From an uncultured Clostridium sp. (GTDB lineage: Bacteria; Bacillota; Clostridia; TANB77; CAG-508), in contig USHX01000003.1 of assembly GCA_900554565.1 (NCBI GenBank), positions 1 through 64,000 of the forward strand: 64,000 bases of DNA. Reading direction: 5' to 3'. The notes under the pieces were generated by a model that saw only the letters and a program-made list of their open reading frames with translations, was not told the origin of the DNA and did no database searches. The position numbers and the translations under genes are program-made. The stretch's first letter is position 1. Every line of letters begins with the position of its first letter. This document shows positions 57,137 through 64,000 of the stretch, piece by piece.

Positions 57137-57415
57137 TTAATAAATTTCTATATTAGTTCCTTCTTTTACAATAATCAATATTGTTCCATTATTTACTTTT
57201 AATACTCTTAATTTGTGTTGAATTAATTCTTTTACGAATTCATCTGTTTCTATTGCAAAATTGTATCTTATTATGTTTTTGCAATCCTCAAAATTTTTTA
57301 AAGGTGCTACCACATAGCCCATATGTGAAGGGCTAAGCGAAACTGCACAACTTTCTTCTAAGTGTGCTTCAATCTCCTTTGCCAACATTTTTTCATTAAA
57401 ATTTTGTTCCTTCAT
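57137..57415 (-). CDS. Small hypothetical protein
   Basis: A 92-residue protein, RBS AGGAGGAG, start MKEQNFNEKMLAKEIEAHLE. Contains SLSPSHMGYVVAPLKNFEDC and ends in a beta-rich NNGTILIIVKEGTNIEIY. No family recognised. It is the last gene of a minus-strand group with spoVM and the 49-residue membrane protein. Confidence 0.6.
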   Translation of the reverse strand: MKEQNFNEKMLAKEIEAHLEESCAVSLSPSHMGYVVAPLKNFEDCKNIIRYNFAIETDEFVKELIQHKLRVLKVNNGTILIIVKEGTNIEIY

Positions 57416-57518
57416 TCTGTCTAACTCCTCCTACTTGTTTTATTCTGTAAAAAAAGAAACTTTTTGTTACTATTATGTAACCTCTTACATTATACCACTT
57501 TTAAGTATTTAATTCAAC

Positions 57519-57593
57519 TTATTCTTTAATTCCAAAAATCAACTTAACAAATCCTCTTAAAAATTTTGGAACTTTTTTTACCACTATTGTCAT
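57519..57593 (-). CDS. spoVM: Stage V sporulation protein M (24 aa)
   Basis: A 24-residue amphipathic peptide, MTIVVKKVPKFLRGFVKLIF followed by GIKE. It aligns with Bacillus SpoVM (KLPKFLGGIVRAMLG core): the proline that shapes its curvature-sensing helix and the K-x2-P-K-F-L-x-G-x-V-(K/R) pattern are kept. SpoVM recruits SpoIVA to the forespore membrane to start coat assembly. RBS GGGAGGAT nine bases before the ATG. Located near rpmB and rpe, as in Bacillus. Confidence 0.82.
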   Translation of the reverse strand: MTIVVKKVPKFLRGFVKLIFGIKE

Positions 57594-57615
57594 TATATGT
57601 ATCCTCCCTTCATTT

Positions 57616-57765
57616 CTAACATGCAAGCCACATAAGGCCAACACATACAACTGCCACTCCAATTATAAATAGCCAACCTGTAATTGGAAGTAATAACACT
57701 AATAAAATTCCAAGTCCTAAGCCAATTAAGCATACGGCTAAAGTTTTTCTAAATAAATGTATCAT
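57616..57765 (-). CDS. 49-aa membrane protein next to spoVM
   Basis: A 49-residue protein with two hydrophobic segments (CLIGLGLGILLVLLLPITGW and LFIIGVAVVCVGLMWLAC). RBS GTGGAGGT before the ATG at 57765; 22 bases separate it from spoVM. I do not know a function; the context suggests sporulation. Confidence 0.65.
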   Translation of the reverse strand: MIHLFRKTLAVCLIGLGLGILLVLLLPITGWLFIIGVAVVCVGLMWLAC

Positions 57766-57850
57766 TTTATTACCTCCACTGTTTTTGTATATTATATTGT
57801 TTTTTATAATTATTTGTTCCTTTTTATGACAATTATTACTTTTACAATAT

Positions 57851-57879
57851 TTGACTTTAATATATTTTTACTATAAAAT
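57851..57879 (+). promoter_or_regulatory. Promoter of nth
   Basis: TTGACT (57851-57856), 17-base spacer, TAAAAT (57874-57879), 34 bases before the ATG. Confidence 0.6.
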
Positions 57880-57913
57880 GCTTTATATAATTTGAAAAAA
57901 GGAATGATTTTAG

Positions 57914-58558
57914 ATGAAAAAAGCTGATGCAATAAAATTTGTTGAATTATTAAAAGCAACTTATCCTGATGCTACATGTAGTCTTGATTTTACAACGCCT
58001 TTTCAGTTAGTTGTAGCTGTAATGCTTTCTGCACAATGCACTGATGAAAGAGTAAATAAGACTACTCCTGCATTGTTTGAAAGATGTAAAACTATTGAAG
58101 ACTTTGCTAATATTGATATTTCGGAATTAGAAGAAATAATACACCCTTGTGGTTTTTACAAAAATAAGGCTAAAAATATTAAACTTTGTGCTAAACAAGT
58201 ACTTGAAAATTTTAATGGTATTGTTCCTCAAACTATGGACAAACTTCTTTCTCTTGCCGGAGTTGGAAGAAAAAGTGCAAATGTTATTTTATTAGAAGTT
58301 TTCGGTATTGCTGAAGGTGTGGCTGTGGATACTCATGCTAAGAGAATTTCAAATTTAGTTGGACTTTCTAAAGAATCTGAACCTGAAAAAATTGAAAAAG
58401 ATTTAGTAAAATTATTTCCTAAAGAATATTTAAAAGATTTGAATCATTTACTTATGTGGCATGGTAGAAATACTTGTATAGCTAGGAAACCCAAATGTGA
58501 TAATTGCACTGTAAAAGCCTTTTGCAATTATTACAAAAATACATACCTAAAAAAATAG
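57914..58558 (+). CDS. nth: Endonuclease III
   Basis: A 214-residue DNA glycosylase/AP lyase for oxidised pyrimidines. Helix-hairpin-helix with catalytic lysine: LAGVGRKSANVILLEVFG (about 115), catalytic aspartate in VAVDTHAKRISN (about 137). The C-terminal iron-sulfur site is C-x6-C-x2-C-x5-C (CIARKPKCDNCTVKAFC). Start has AAAAGGAATG. Confidence 0.95.
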   Translation: MKKADAIKFVELLKATYPDATCSLDFTTPFQLVVAVMLSAQCTDERVNKTTPALFERCKTIEDFANIDISELEEIIHPCGFYKNKAKNIKLCAKQVLENFNGIVPQTMDKLLSLAGVGRKSANVILLEVFGIAEGVAVDTHAKRISNLVGLSKESEPEKIEKDLVKLFPKEYLKDLNHLLMWHGRNTCIARKPKCDNCTVKAFCNYYKNTYLKK

Positions 58559-58586
58559 AAGATACTATTTAATATCTTCTATTTTT
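58551..58586. terminator. Bidirectional terminator after nth
   Basis: AAAAATAGAAGATA / TATCTTCTATTTTT perfect 14-bp stem between convergent genes. Confidence 0.8.
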
Positions 58587-58903
58587 GCAAATTCACTTAA
58601 ATGTGCTACATTTTGAACACATTCAATGGAAACGAAGCAATTAACTTTATTGCCAATATGGTTGATTATTATTGGGCAATCTACTCCATTGCACTTAACT
58701 TTAGTGCTTGATAATTCCCAATCATCCGGCATTTTTACATCTCTTAAAGATTTAGCTCCATACACAAGTACTATAGTTCCTCTTCTTGTGTTCCCATTTG
58801 GGTTTCCAACTTTTACTGCTCTAAATGTAAATTGGGGATTTTTCTCCTTATTCTTAGCTTTTAATGCTTCCGCAATATCTAAATACTTACTTCTTACTGC
58901 CAT
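58565..58903 (-). CDS. Hypothetical protein
   Basis: A 112-residue protein, start MAVRSKYLDIAEALKAKNKE chosen for AGGAGG upstream. It contains TFRAVKVGNPNGNTRRGTIV and C-x-G-x-D-C (about 72). No family recognised. A small GAGCT-TTTT-AGCTC hairpin lies about 35 bases upstream (58937-58950). Confidence 0.55.
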   Translation of the reverse strand: MAVRSKYLDIAEALKAKNKEKNPQFTFRAVKVGNPNGNTRRGTIVLVYGAKSLRDVKMPDDWELSSTKVKCNGVDCPIIINHIGNKVNCFVSIECVQNVAHLSEFAKIEDIK

Positions 58904-58980
58904 ATTCAATCCTCCTGTCTTATAGTAAGTTTTATGAGCTTTTTAGCTCCATACATTTACATTATACAATATACTACTTA

Positions 58981-59012
58981 AAAAAGCAAGTTTTATGTAA
59001 AACTTGCTTTTT
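58981..59012 (-). terminator. Terminator of the bactofilin-like gene
   Basis: AAAAAGCAAGTTTT / AAAACTTGCTTTTT, perfect 14-bp stem. Confidence 0.8.
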
Positions 59013-59019
59013 ATCTTTC

Positions 59020-60225
59020 CTATTTATCTTTTTTATCAACTTTTTTTAGTTCTTTAGCTGATTTGTTTACATCAATAGGTAACACACTTTTTGTTATTAT
59101 TCCTAAACCTAAAATTGAAGCCACAAGTTTAACAATAATTCCAACATAAGGAATTAAGCATATTAACCATAACACTGCACTAGAAACAATTAGCATACCG
59201 AAAATTCCGATATTTTTTTCTATTTTTAATTTATTACAAACTATATTGTTTGCAGCAATTACAAATACACTAGAACTAATACCAACTAAAGCAGCTAATA
59301 GCATTAATTCAATAATAGCTATTTTAGAAGTAATACCAAGCATAGCTAGAATTACAAATGCAACAGTAGCTAAAACTGGAACTGATATTCCATATCCAAG
59401 TAAAGCTGGCACTTTCTTTGTAAGTAATGTATTTGTATTGTTTAAGAATTTAGGTGCTAACCATAAGCATAATAACCAAATTATTATAGCTGTTGCAATT
59501 GCTGTTCCTAATGATAACATATAAGTTTTAACTCCATTAGAAGTTTTTGCATTAGCTGGTGTATATTTTGTTTCACCTGCTACCGCACCTTCTGGAATAG
59601 AAATTTCTTTACTTGCTCCATATTCAAAGTTTCCATTAACTATTCCTGTGCTTGAAACTACTCCTTCTTCTTGACCTTCTTGTGCTGTTGCAAATGTTAT
59701 ATTGTTAGATTGAACAAAAGCATTTCTTCCAACAGTTCCTTTTATATCTAAAGAATTTGAAGCAACTCTTATATCTCTATAGATATATCCATTTATTTGA
59801 ACATCTTGTGCAGCTGCATATAAATCATATACTACACCTGAAACGTTAACAGTTTTAGCACAAGTAAACAAGTTGCTAAAAACATATCCTTGTTCACCAA
59901 CATTTACAGTTTCTGCAAAAGCGAAAACATCTCCACCTATTTGTGAATTTATTGTAACAGATTTTGCAAAAACATAAAGATTTCCATCTACTATGTAATC
60001 AACTGTAACATCATCCCCTGAAAGGTAAACATCTCCTTTTTTCATATTTGTACTTGCATCTTCAACTGCATTTTCTTCTGTATTTTCACTTGTTACAACG
60101 GTTTCATCTTGTGTTGCAGAAGTTTCATCAGTTGATGTTTCATTTTCTGCTCTTACAACAGGAATTGTAAGAGATACAATCATTACAATCATTAGTGCAA
60201 TGACTTTTAATTTGTTTCTCAACAT
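59020..60225 (-). CDS. Bactofilin-like polymer-forming membrane protein
   Basis: A 401-residue protein with a cleavable signal (MLRNKLKVIALMIVMIVSLT...VVRA), a Thr/Glu-rich linker and a right-handed beta-helix-like repeat region. That region (about 70-200) contains VDYIVDGNLYVFAKSVTINS and IGGDVFAFAETVNVGEQGYV. Four to five membrane helices follow (about 225-385). The repeated G-x-(V/I)-x-G-x-(V/L) pattern is that of bactofilins, but secretion plus C-terminal helices makes this the membrane-protein variant common in Clostridia. RBS GGAGGG. Confidence 0.7.
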   Translation of the reverse strand: MLRNKLKVIALMIVMIVSLTIPVVRAENETSTDETSATQDETVVTSENTEENAVEDASTNMKKGDVYLSGDDVTVDYIVDGNLYVFAKSVTINSQIGGDVFAFAETVNVGEQGYVFSNLFTCAKTVNVSGVVYDLYAAAQDVQINGYIYRDIRVASNSLDIKGTVGRNAFVQSNNITFATAQEGQEEGVVSSTGIVNGNFEYGASKEISIPEGAVAGETKYTPANAKTSNGVKTYMLSLGTAIATAIIIWLLCLWLAPKFLNNTNTLLTKKVPALLGYGISVPVLATVAFVILAMLGITSKIAIIELMLLAALVGISSSVFVIAANNIVCNKLKIEKNIGIFGMLIVSSAVLWLICLIPYVGIIVKLVASILGLGIITKSVLPIDVNKSAKELKKVDKKDK

Positions 60226-60363
60226 TGAAATCCCTCCTAAAATATTTATATGTAAAAATATATATCTTAAATTAAAATTTGTCAATAAAAAATAAGATGA
60301 TTACAATTATTTTTTCATACTTAAATAATTTTAGCAATATTCTGAAATCAGATTACATAATAC

Positions 60364-60392
60364 TTGCTTTTTTCAGTAATATAGTGTATAAT
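60364..60392 (+). promoter_or_regulatory. Promoter of the 88-aa gene
   Basis: TTGCTT, 17-base spacer, TATAAT (60387-60392). Confidence 0.6.
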
Positions 60393-60444
60393 ATAAGTGT
60401 AGGCAAAAATGCTTATTTAATTGCTATTACAGGAGGATATAAAC

Positions 60445-60711
60445 ATGACAGAAAATTTTACAGCAATGAACGAAAGATTGTTAAAAAGATTGAGAAAGGA
60501 AAATCCAGGGGTAAATATTAATTTGAAAAAAAATCAATTTCATATTTTTGGAGATATTTCCAGAAGTAGATTAGTTTTACCAAAGGGATTTTTCAAAGGT
60601 CCACAAGTAGAAGTTGATGGAAACCCAGAATTTACCATCAGAACTTGTATAGATGAAACTCGTAGTGGACATAAGATTTACAAATCTTATGTATTGATTT
60701 TTAACAGATAG
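60445..60711 (+). CDS. Small basic hypothetical protein
   Basis: An 88-residue basic protein, RBS AGGAGGAT, with MNERLLKRLRKENPGVNINL near the start and KGFFKGPQVEVDGNPEFTIR in the middle. No family recognised; short beta strands dominate. It has its own promoter and terminator. Confidence 0.6.
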   Translation: MTENFTAMNERLLKRLRKENPGVNINLKKNQFHIFGDISRSRLVLPKGFFKGPQVEVDGNPEFTIRTCIDETRSGHKIYKSYVLIFNR

Positions 60712-60712
60712 C

Positions 60713-60745
60713 AAAATAGAAGGTACAATTACCTTCTATTTTTTT
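60713..60745. terminator. Bidirectional terminator
   Basis: AAAATAGAAGGTA / TACCTTCTATTTT stem with T-run, shared by the 88-aa gene and rpe. Confidence 0.8.
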
Positions 60746-61395
60746 AATTCATCTATTATTGTTTTAAAATTATTTGCCATTAAAATCGCACTTCCAGAAA
60801 CCAAAATATTAGCACCTGCATCTTTTACTTCTGGTGCAGTTCTTAAGTTAATTCCACCATCTACCTCTATATCTATTTCTATATTTTTTTCTGTTATATA
60901 TTTTTTTAACTCTCTAACTTTTTCAACAGTACTTTCTATTAATTTTTGTCCACCTTTACCTGGCTCTACTGTCATGATTAAACATGTGTGGATATATGGC
61001 AAAAACTCATATATCTCTTCTACTTTAGTATTTGGTTTTATTGCAAGTCCTACTTTACAATGATTGTCTTTTATGTATTTAATCACTTTATGTACTTCTT
61101 CTCTGTCTTTGCATGCCTCATAATGAAATGTAATTATATTTGGTTCTACAGCTAAAAAGTCATCTACTGCTGTTCTTACATCTTTTACCATTAAATGTAC
61201 ATCTTGTGGTAAATTTGATATTCTTTTAATATATTCTGCATATCCAAGCATTTTAGCATATGTGTTTTTTTCTACAAAATTTCCATCCATAACATCTATG
61301 TGGAAATAGTCCGTTTTTGCTGCCTCCAATTCAAAAAAAGTTGCTGATTCTTCCCCTTTTTTTACTGAAAGTATTGATGTTGAAACTTCTACCAT
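60736..61395 (-). CDS. rpe: Ribulose-phosphate 3-epimerase
   Basis: A 219-residue TIM-barrel epimerase of the pentose phosphate pathway. Motifs: YFHIDVMDGNFVEKNTYAKM (metal histidine and aspartate), HLMVKDVRTAV (about 66), CLIMTVEPGKGGQKLIESTV (about 137) and IDIEVDGGINLRTAPEVKDA (about 172). Overlaps rsgA by seven bases. Confidence 0.93.
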   Translation of the reverse strand: MVEVSTSILSVKKGEESATFFELEAAKTDYFHIDVMDGNFVEKNTYAKMLGYAEYIKRISNLPQDVHLMVKDVRTAVDDFLAVEPNIITFHYEACKDREEVHKVIKYIKDNHCKVGLAIKPNTKVEEIYEFLPYIHTCLIMTVEPGKGGQKLIESTVEKVRELKKYITEKNIEIDIEVDGGINLRTAPEVKDAGANILVSGSAILMANNFKTIIDELKK

Positions 61396-62273
61396 TTTCT
61401 TCTCTCCTTAATTTGTTTTAATTCTTCATAGATTTTGCAAAATCTATCATATCTATCTTGTGAAATTTTGCCTTCCTGTATTGCTGTTTTTATCCCACAT
61501 TTTTCTTCTTTTATATGTGTACAACCAACAAACTCACAATTTTTTATGTGCTCTCTAAATTCTTTGAAATGTTTTTCTAGTTCATTGTATTCTATTTCTG
61601 AAATATCAAATGTGGAAAATCCTGGTGTATCTGCAATGTATGTATTTTGTTCTATCTCATATAATTTTATTGAGGTTGTTGTATTTTTCCCACGTTTATT
61701 TCTTTTGCTTATTTCTCCCTCTTGCGTAATTTCTCTATCAAATATTCCATTTATAAGTGTTGACTTTCCTACTCCAGAGTTTCCAGAAAAAGCATTTATA
61801 TTGTTTTTTAATATTTTTATTAATGCATCTATTCCTTTTTTCTCTTTTGCTGTTGTTTCTATTACTGGATAACCTATTTTCTCATATATTGCTTTTATCT
61901 TTTTAACTTCTTCTTTTTGATCTAAATCTATTTTGTTTAGTACTATTACTGATTTTATTCCTAAAAATTCAGCAAATGCTAATTGCTTATCAAGCATTAG
62001 TAAGTCTGGCTTTGGATGTTTGCTTGATAGTACAAATACTATTTGAGTTATATTTGCTAGTTTCGGCCTTTTTATATACACTTTTCTTGGTATTATTTTT
62101 TCTATTACTGCAATATGTTTTTCTTTGTCTGTAATATCTATTTCTACATTATCTCCTACTACTGGTGTTTGATTTTCGTTTTTGAATTTTCCTCTTGCAG
62201 TTGCTTCATATATTTCTCCGTTTGCCTCTACTTTGTATAAATTTGATATATTTTCTATTATTTTTCCTATCAT
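61389..62273 (-). CDS. rsgA: Ribosome small subunit GTPase RsgA
   Basis: A 294-residue circularly permuted GTPase for late 30S maturation. OB-fold N terminus, then G4 VLNKIDLD (about 118), G1 FSGNSGVGKSTLING (about 165) and G3 DTPGFSTF (about 217). C-terminal zinc site around CEFVGCTHIKEEKCGIKTAI. Order prkC-rsgA-rpe is canonical. Confidence 0.95.
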   Translation of the reverse strand: MIGKIIENISNLYKVEANGEIYEATARGKFKNENQTPVVGDNVEIDITDKEKHIAVIEKIIPRKVYIKRPKLANITQIVFVLSSKHPKPDLLMLDKQLAFAEFLGIKSVIVLNKIDLDQKEEVKKIKAIYEKIGYPVIETTAKEKKGIDALIKILKNNINAFSGNSGVGKSTLINGIFDREITQEGEISKRNKRGKNTTTSIKLYEIEQNTYIADTPGFSTFDISEIEYNELEKHFKEFREHIKNCEFVGCTHIKEEKCGIKTAIQEGKISQDRYDRFCKIYEELKQIKERRKW

Positions 62274-62513
62274 TCTTCCTCCAAATTACTATTGTTATAT
62301 AGTTCATCAGGGCAAATATCTGCACCGTTTTTCCCATTCGATTGATAATCCTGCTATTTTCACTTTTTCGAATTCTGATTTATCTTTTAATTCTTGAAAA
62401 AGTGGATTTTTTAAATATGGCTCTACATCAAATATTCTTTTTTCGTTATTATCAAATATTATTTCTAATTTGTAATTTTCTAAAACTTTTACATCTATAG
62501 CTTTTGGGCTCAT
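62270..62513 (-). CDS. DUF2442 protein with a CGGT +1 site
   Basis: An 80-residue DUF2442 protein, often the partner of a DUF4160 protein in toxin-antitoxin-like pairs. MSPKAIDVKVLENYKLEIIF and KRIFDVEPYLKNPLFQELKD fit the family. Conventional reading ends WEKRCRYLP; passing the C at 62327 gives IEWEKGADICPDELYNNSNL, the NGADxxPDxLY ending of the family. The TGA overlaps the rsgA start (ATGA). Start 62513 has GGAG upstream; ATG 62519 is an alternative. Confidence 0.85.
62324..62327 (-). other. CGGT +1 site in the DUF2442 gene (codon 63)
   Basis: In-frame AAA-CGG-TGC-AGA-TAT-TTG-CCC-TGA. Passing the C gives AAA-GGT-GCA-GAT-ATT (KGADI), the family consensus. Confidence 0.9.
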
Positions 62514-62518
62514 AAGCA

Positions 62519-62602
62519 TCACTCCAAACCTTTTATTTTTATAATTTCTCCATCATTATTTAAAGCATACCATGCTGCATTTAATTCTTCTTTTAATTTC
62601 AT
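62519..62602 (-). pseudogene. DUF4160 C-terminal remnant (27 aa)
   Basis: Short frame MKLKEELNAAWYALNNDGEI followed by IKIKGLE and a stop, resembling only the C-terminal EEL-x2-NW-x-L...G-x-x-x-x-I-x-x-L part of DUF4160, the usual partner of DUF2442. The N-terminal two thirds are missing. It lies directly behind a promoter and could still be translated. Confidence 0.5.
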
Positions 62603-62608
62603 ATATAT

Positions 62609-62636
62609 ATTATTATAACATTCTTCTTATAAAGTC
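62609..62636 (-). promoter_or_regulatory. Promoter of the DUF2442 unit
   Basis: Minus strand TTGACT, 15-base spacer, TATAAT. The spacing is short but both boxes are near consensus, and the remnant ATG follows almost directly (nearly leaderless). Confidence 0.45.
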
Positions 62637-62640
62637 AAGA

Positions 62641-62677
62641 AAAACTTAAATCTGATATAATTCAAATTTAAGTTTTT
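62641..62677 (-). terminator. Terminator of the HEPN/MNT pair
   Basis: AAACTTAAAT / ATTTAAGTTT stem with TTTTT on the minus strand. Confidence 0.65.
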
Positions 62678-62683
62678 TCTTAA

Positions 62684-63067
62684 TTAATTTTCTAATTTTT
62701 CTATAAGTTTTACAAATTCATAAATGTATTTTTCTTTTATTTTGTCGTAAATTTCTCTTGATGTTTCTTCATCATATAAGTGTGATAATGTATTTCTAGA
62801 AAGCATCATATCAATCCAAGTTTCACCGTTTTCTATTATTCCTGCTGCAAAAGCCTCTTTTATTATTTCTCTTGGGCTTCCTATTTTACTAGTTATTCCT
62901 TGATATTCAAGATAATCTTTCATTGTTTTCCAAGCTAGCTCAAATGTAAATTCATATCTATGTAATACTCCATCTACTGCTAAATCTGTTTCTTCTTCTC
63001 TTAGAGCTTCTTTTAATCTATTGGTTGCTTTTTCAAAGTCTTCTTTTCTCTCTTCAAACCTTTTCAA
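62684..63067 (-). CDS. HEPN-domain toxin-like protein (HepT/HI0074 type)
   Basis: A 127-residue helical protein of the nucleotidyltransferase-substrate-binding/HI0074 group: ERKEDFEKATNRLKEALREE, then HRYEFTFELAWKTMKDYLEY and GSPREIIKEAFAAGIIENGE, with RNTLSHLYDEETSREI near residue 92. The R-N-x-x-x-H in RNTLSH is the HEPN RNase motif. It starts one base after the MNT gene; the pair is a HEPN-MNT toxin-antitoxin module. Confidence 0.88.
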   Translation of the reverse strand: MKRFEERKEDFEKATNRLKEALREEETDLAVDGVLHRYEFTFELAWKTMKDYLEYQGITSKIGSPREIIKEAFAAGIIENGETWIDMMLSRNTLSHLYDEETSREIYDKIKEKYIYEFVKLIEKLEN

Positions 63068-63355
63068 TTAAAAATCAACTCCTTCCCTTTTTATTGATTC
63101 TAATAATTCTTTTTTAGTATCACTATTCACAAATATTAAATCAATTTTGTATATAATATCTAATTCATCTAATTCATTTTTTATTTTATATTTATCCTTT
63201 TCTTCAACATTTTTGAAAACCGCTATATCTATATCAGATGTAGTTTTATAGTTTCCTTTTGCTCTTGAACCAAATATTTTAAATTCATATTGAGAATTGT
63301 TTTCTACTACTTTTTTTATTAAACTATACGTTTCTTCTGATAAACCAAATTTCAT
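63068..63355 (-). CDS. MNT-type nucleotidyltransferase antitoxin
   Basis: A 95-residue minimal nucleotidyltransferase with FGSRAKGNYKTTSDIDIAVF (GS...SDxD metal site, residues 27-46) and a third acidic residue in KIDLIFV (about 75). MNT antitoxins neutralise HEPN partners by adding AMP to a tyrosine. Encoded directly before the HEPN gene. Confidence 0.88.
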   Translation of the reverse strand: MKFGLSEETYSLIKKVVENNSQYEFKIFGSRAKGNYKTTSDIDIAVFKNVEEKDKYKIKNELDELDIIYKIDLIFVNSDTKKELLESIKREGVDF

Positions 63356-63375
63356 GTTTTTTCCCTCATTATAAT

Positions 63376-64000
63376 CTAATTAAATGAAACTGAATCTTGT
63401 GAACCCAATGTTATTGTTTTACTTGAAGAATATATTGGGTCTGTAGATGTTGGGTCTGTTATTACAACCTTTACAACTATACTTTCTCCCTCTTTACCTG
63501 ATAATGTTACAGAATAGTTTGAATTATTTTTATCTATGCCTGTTCTTGTTTCATCATTAACTTTTATATTAACTTTTGTACTTGCTGTGTCTGATTCATC
63601 TGAATTTGTTGTATAACCACCTGTTATTCCTTTTACATTAATATTTACACTTAATGTTTTTGTTTCAGCAACTTTATTTACGGTTAATGTTATTGTTGTT
63701 CCTTCATCTACCACTTTATTTGCATCTATACTTTGTTTTGCAACTTTTCCATTGTCTGATGTGCTACTAGAATATGTTACATTTACTTTTAATCCTAAAT
63801 CAGTTAATGTTTTCTTAGCTGTTTCTTCATCTTGACCTATAACACTTACTACTGTTACTTGTTTTATTCCTGTTCCTTTACTTACATGAATTTTTACTGT
63901 ATCACCTGCAAAAGCTTCTGTATTTGCATCTGTTTCTTGGCTAATTACGTAGCCTTCTTCTACTTTTTTGCTTGTTTCTTCTACTACTTCTACTTTTAAG
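63376..64000 (-). CDS. prkC: Ser/Thr protein kinase PrkC, PASTA C terminus (partial)
   Basis: The visible 207 residues are the C-terminal part; the 5' end is beyond the window. PASTA repeats are recognisable (VVSVIGQDEETAKKTLTDLG with LKVNVTYSSS; DEGTTITLTVNK). They end in a beta-rich tail with DETRTGIDKNNSNYSVTLSG. PASTA kinases sense muropeptides or lipid II and control growth and germination. prkC-rsgA-rpe is the conserved order, here interrupted by two toxin-antitoxin-like modules. Confidence 0.85.
   Translation of the reverse strand, partial: LKVEVVEETSKKVEEGYVISQETDANTEAFAGDTVKIHVSKGTGIKQVTVVSVIGQDEETAKKTLTDLGLKVNVTYSSSTSDNGKVAKQSIDANKVVDEGTTITLTVNKVAETKTLSVNINVKGITGGYTTNSDESDTASTKVNIKVNDETRTGIDKNNSNYSVTLSGKEGESIVVKVVITDPTSTDPIYSSSKTITLGSQDSVSFN

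Overview
The window is a low-GC, mostly minus-strand stretch of an endospore-forming Clostridia-type Firmicute. Sporulation genes are scattered through it (spoVG behind a sigma-H-like promoter, spoIVB, an alpha/beta SASP gene, splB, a 24-residue spoVM, a Spo0A-type effector domain). The gene orders nusA-rimP, era-yqzL-recO, tgt-queA, tig-clpP-clpX and prkC-rsgA-rpe...spoVM...rpmB are classical for Firmicutes. A gut or other anaerobic uncultured lineage is my inference; the sequence does not name the organism.

The most unusual content is a recoding signal. Eight genes look broken when translated normally: dapA, a pilus-associated gene, cpaF/tadA, a Cof-type HAD gene, recO, splB, clpX and a DUF2442 gene. 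They contain ten frame breaks in total, and every break lies at an in-frame CGG codon. Each is repaired the same way: one C is passed over and the next triplet GGN is read as glycine (CGGA seven times, CGGT twice, CGGC once). The repaired proteins have normal family lengths, and in the families I can judge the glycine sits at a conserved position. Scanning by eye I found no other indel-type frame break, and only one further in-frame CGG in any convincing gene (a CGGG in the Spo0A-like gene, where no shift is needed). CGGN therefore behaves as a four-base glycine codon, or as a +1 frameshift site caused by an undecodable CGG. Other arginine codons (AGA, AGG, CGT, CGC, CGA) are used normally.

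Layout: 1-2.2 kb, rimP-nusA-rnpM-ylxQ (leading to infB outside the window). 2.4-6.3 kb, two envelope glycosyltransferases and an Rpn-family nuclease. 6.6-9.1 kb, plus-strand asd-dapA (diaminopimelate pathway) and an HD hydrolase. 9.2-14.3 kb, rimO, rng, pth, spoVG and two unknowns. 14.5-18 kb, murC (+), a 15-residue-repeat coiled coil and spoIVB. 18-30 kb, a Tad/Flp-like pilus operon: CpaB-like, two MinD/CpaE-like proteins, CpaF ATPase, a fused TadB/TadC membrane protein and seven small membrane-anchored pilin-like or accessory proteins, four sharing a MENAS/T-type N terminus.

30-36 kb: HAD hydrolase, SASP, hpf, recO-yqzL-era and a GT4 glycosyltransferase. 36-44 kb: a WG-repeat membrane protein, tgt-queA, a secreted HExxH protein, pnp and rpsO. 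44-49 kb: splB, folA-thyA and a PflX-like radical SAM protein. 49-53 kb: a two-component system, the Spo0A-like regulator and a small gene with a pseudoknot leader. 53-57 kb: clpX, clpP, tig, rpmB. 57-64 kb: spoVM, nth, a bactofilin-like membrane protein, rpe, rsgA, then a DUF4160 remnant/DUF2442 pair and a HEPN/MNT toxin-antitoxin pair wedged before the 3' end of prkC (PASTA repeats).
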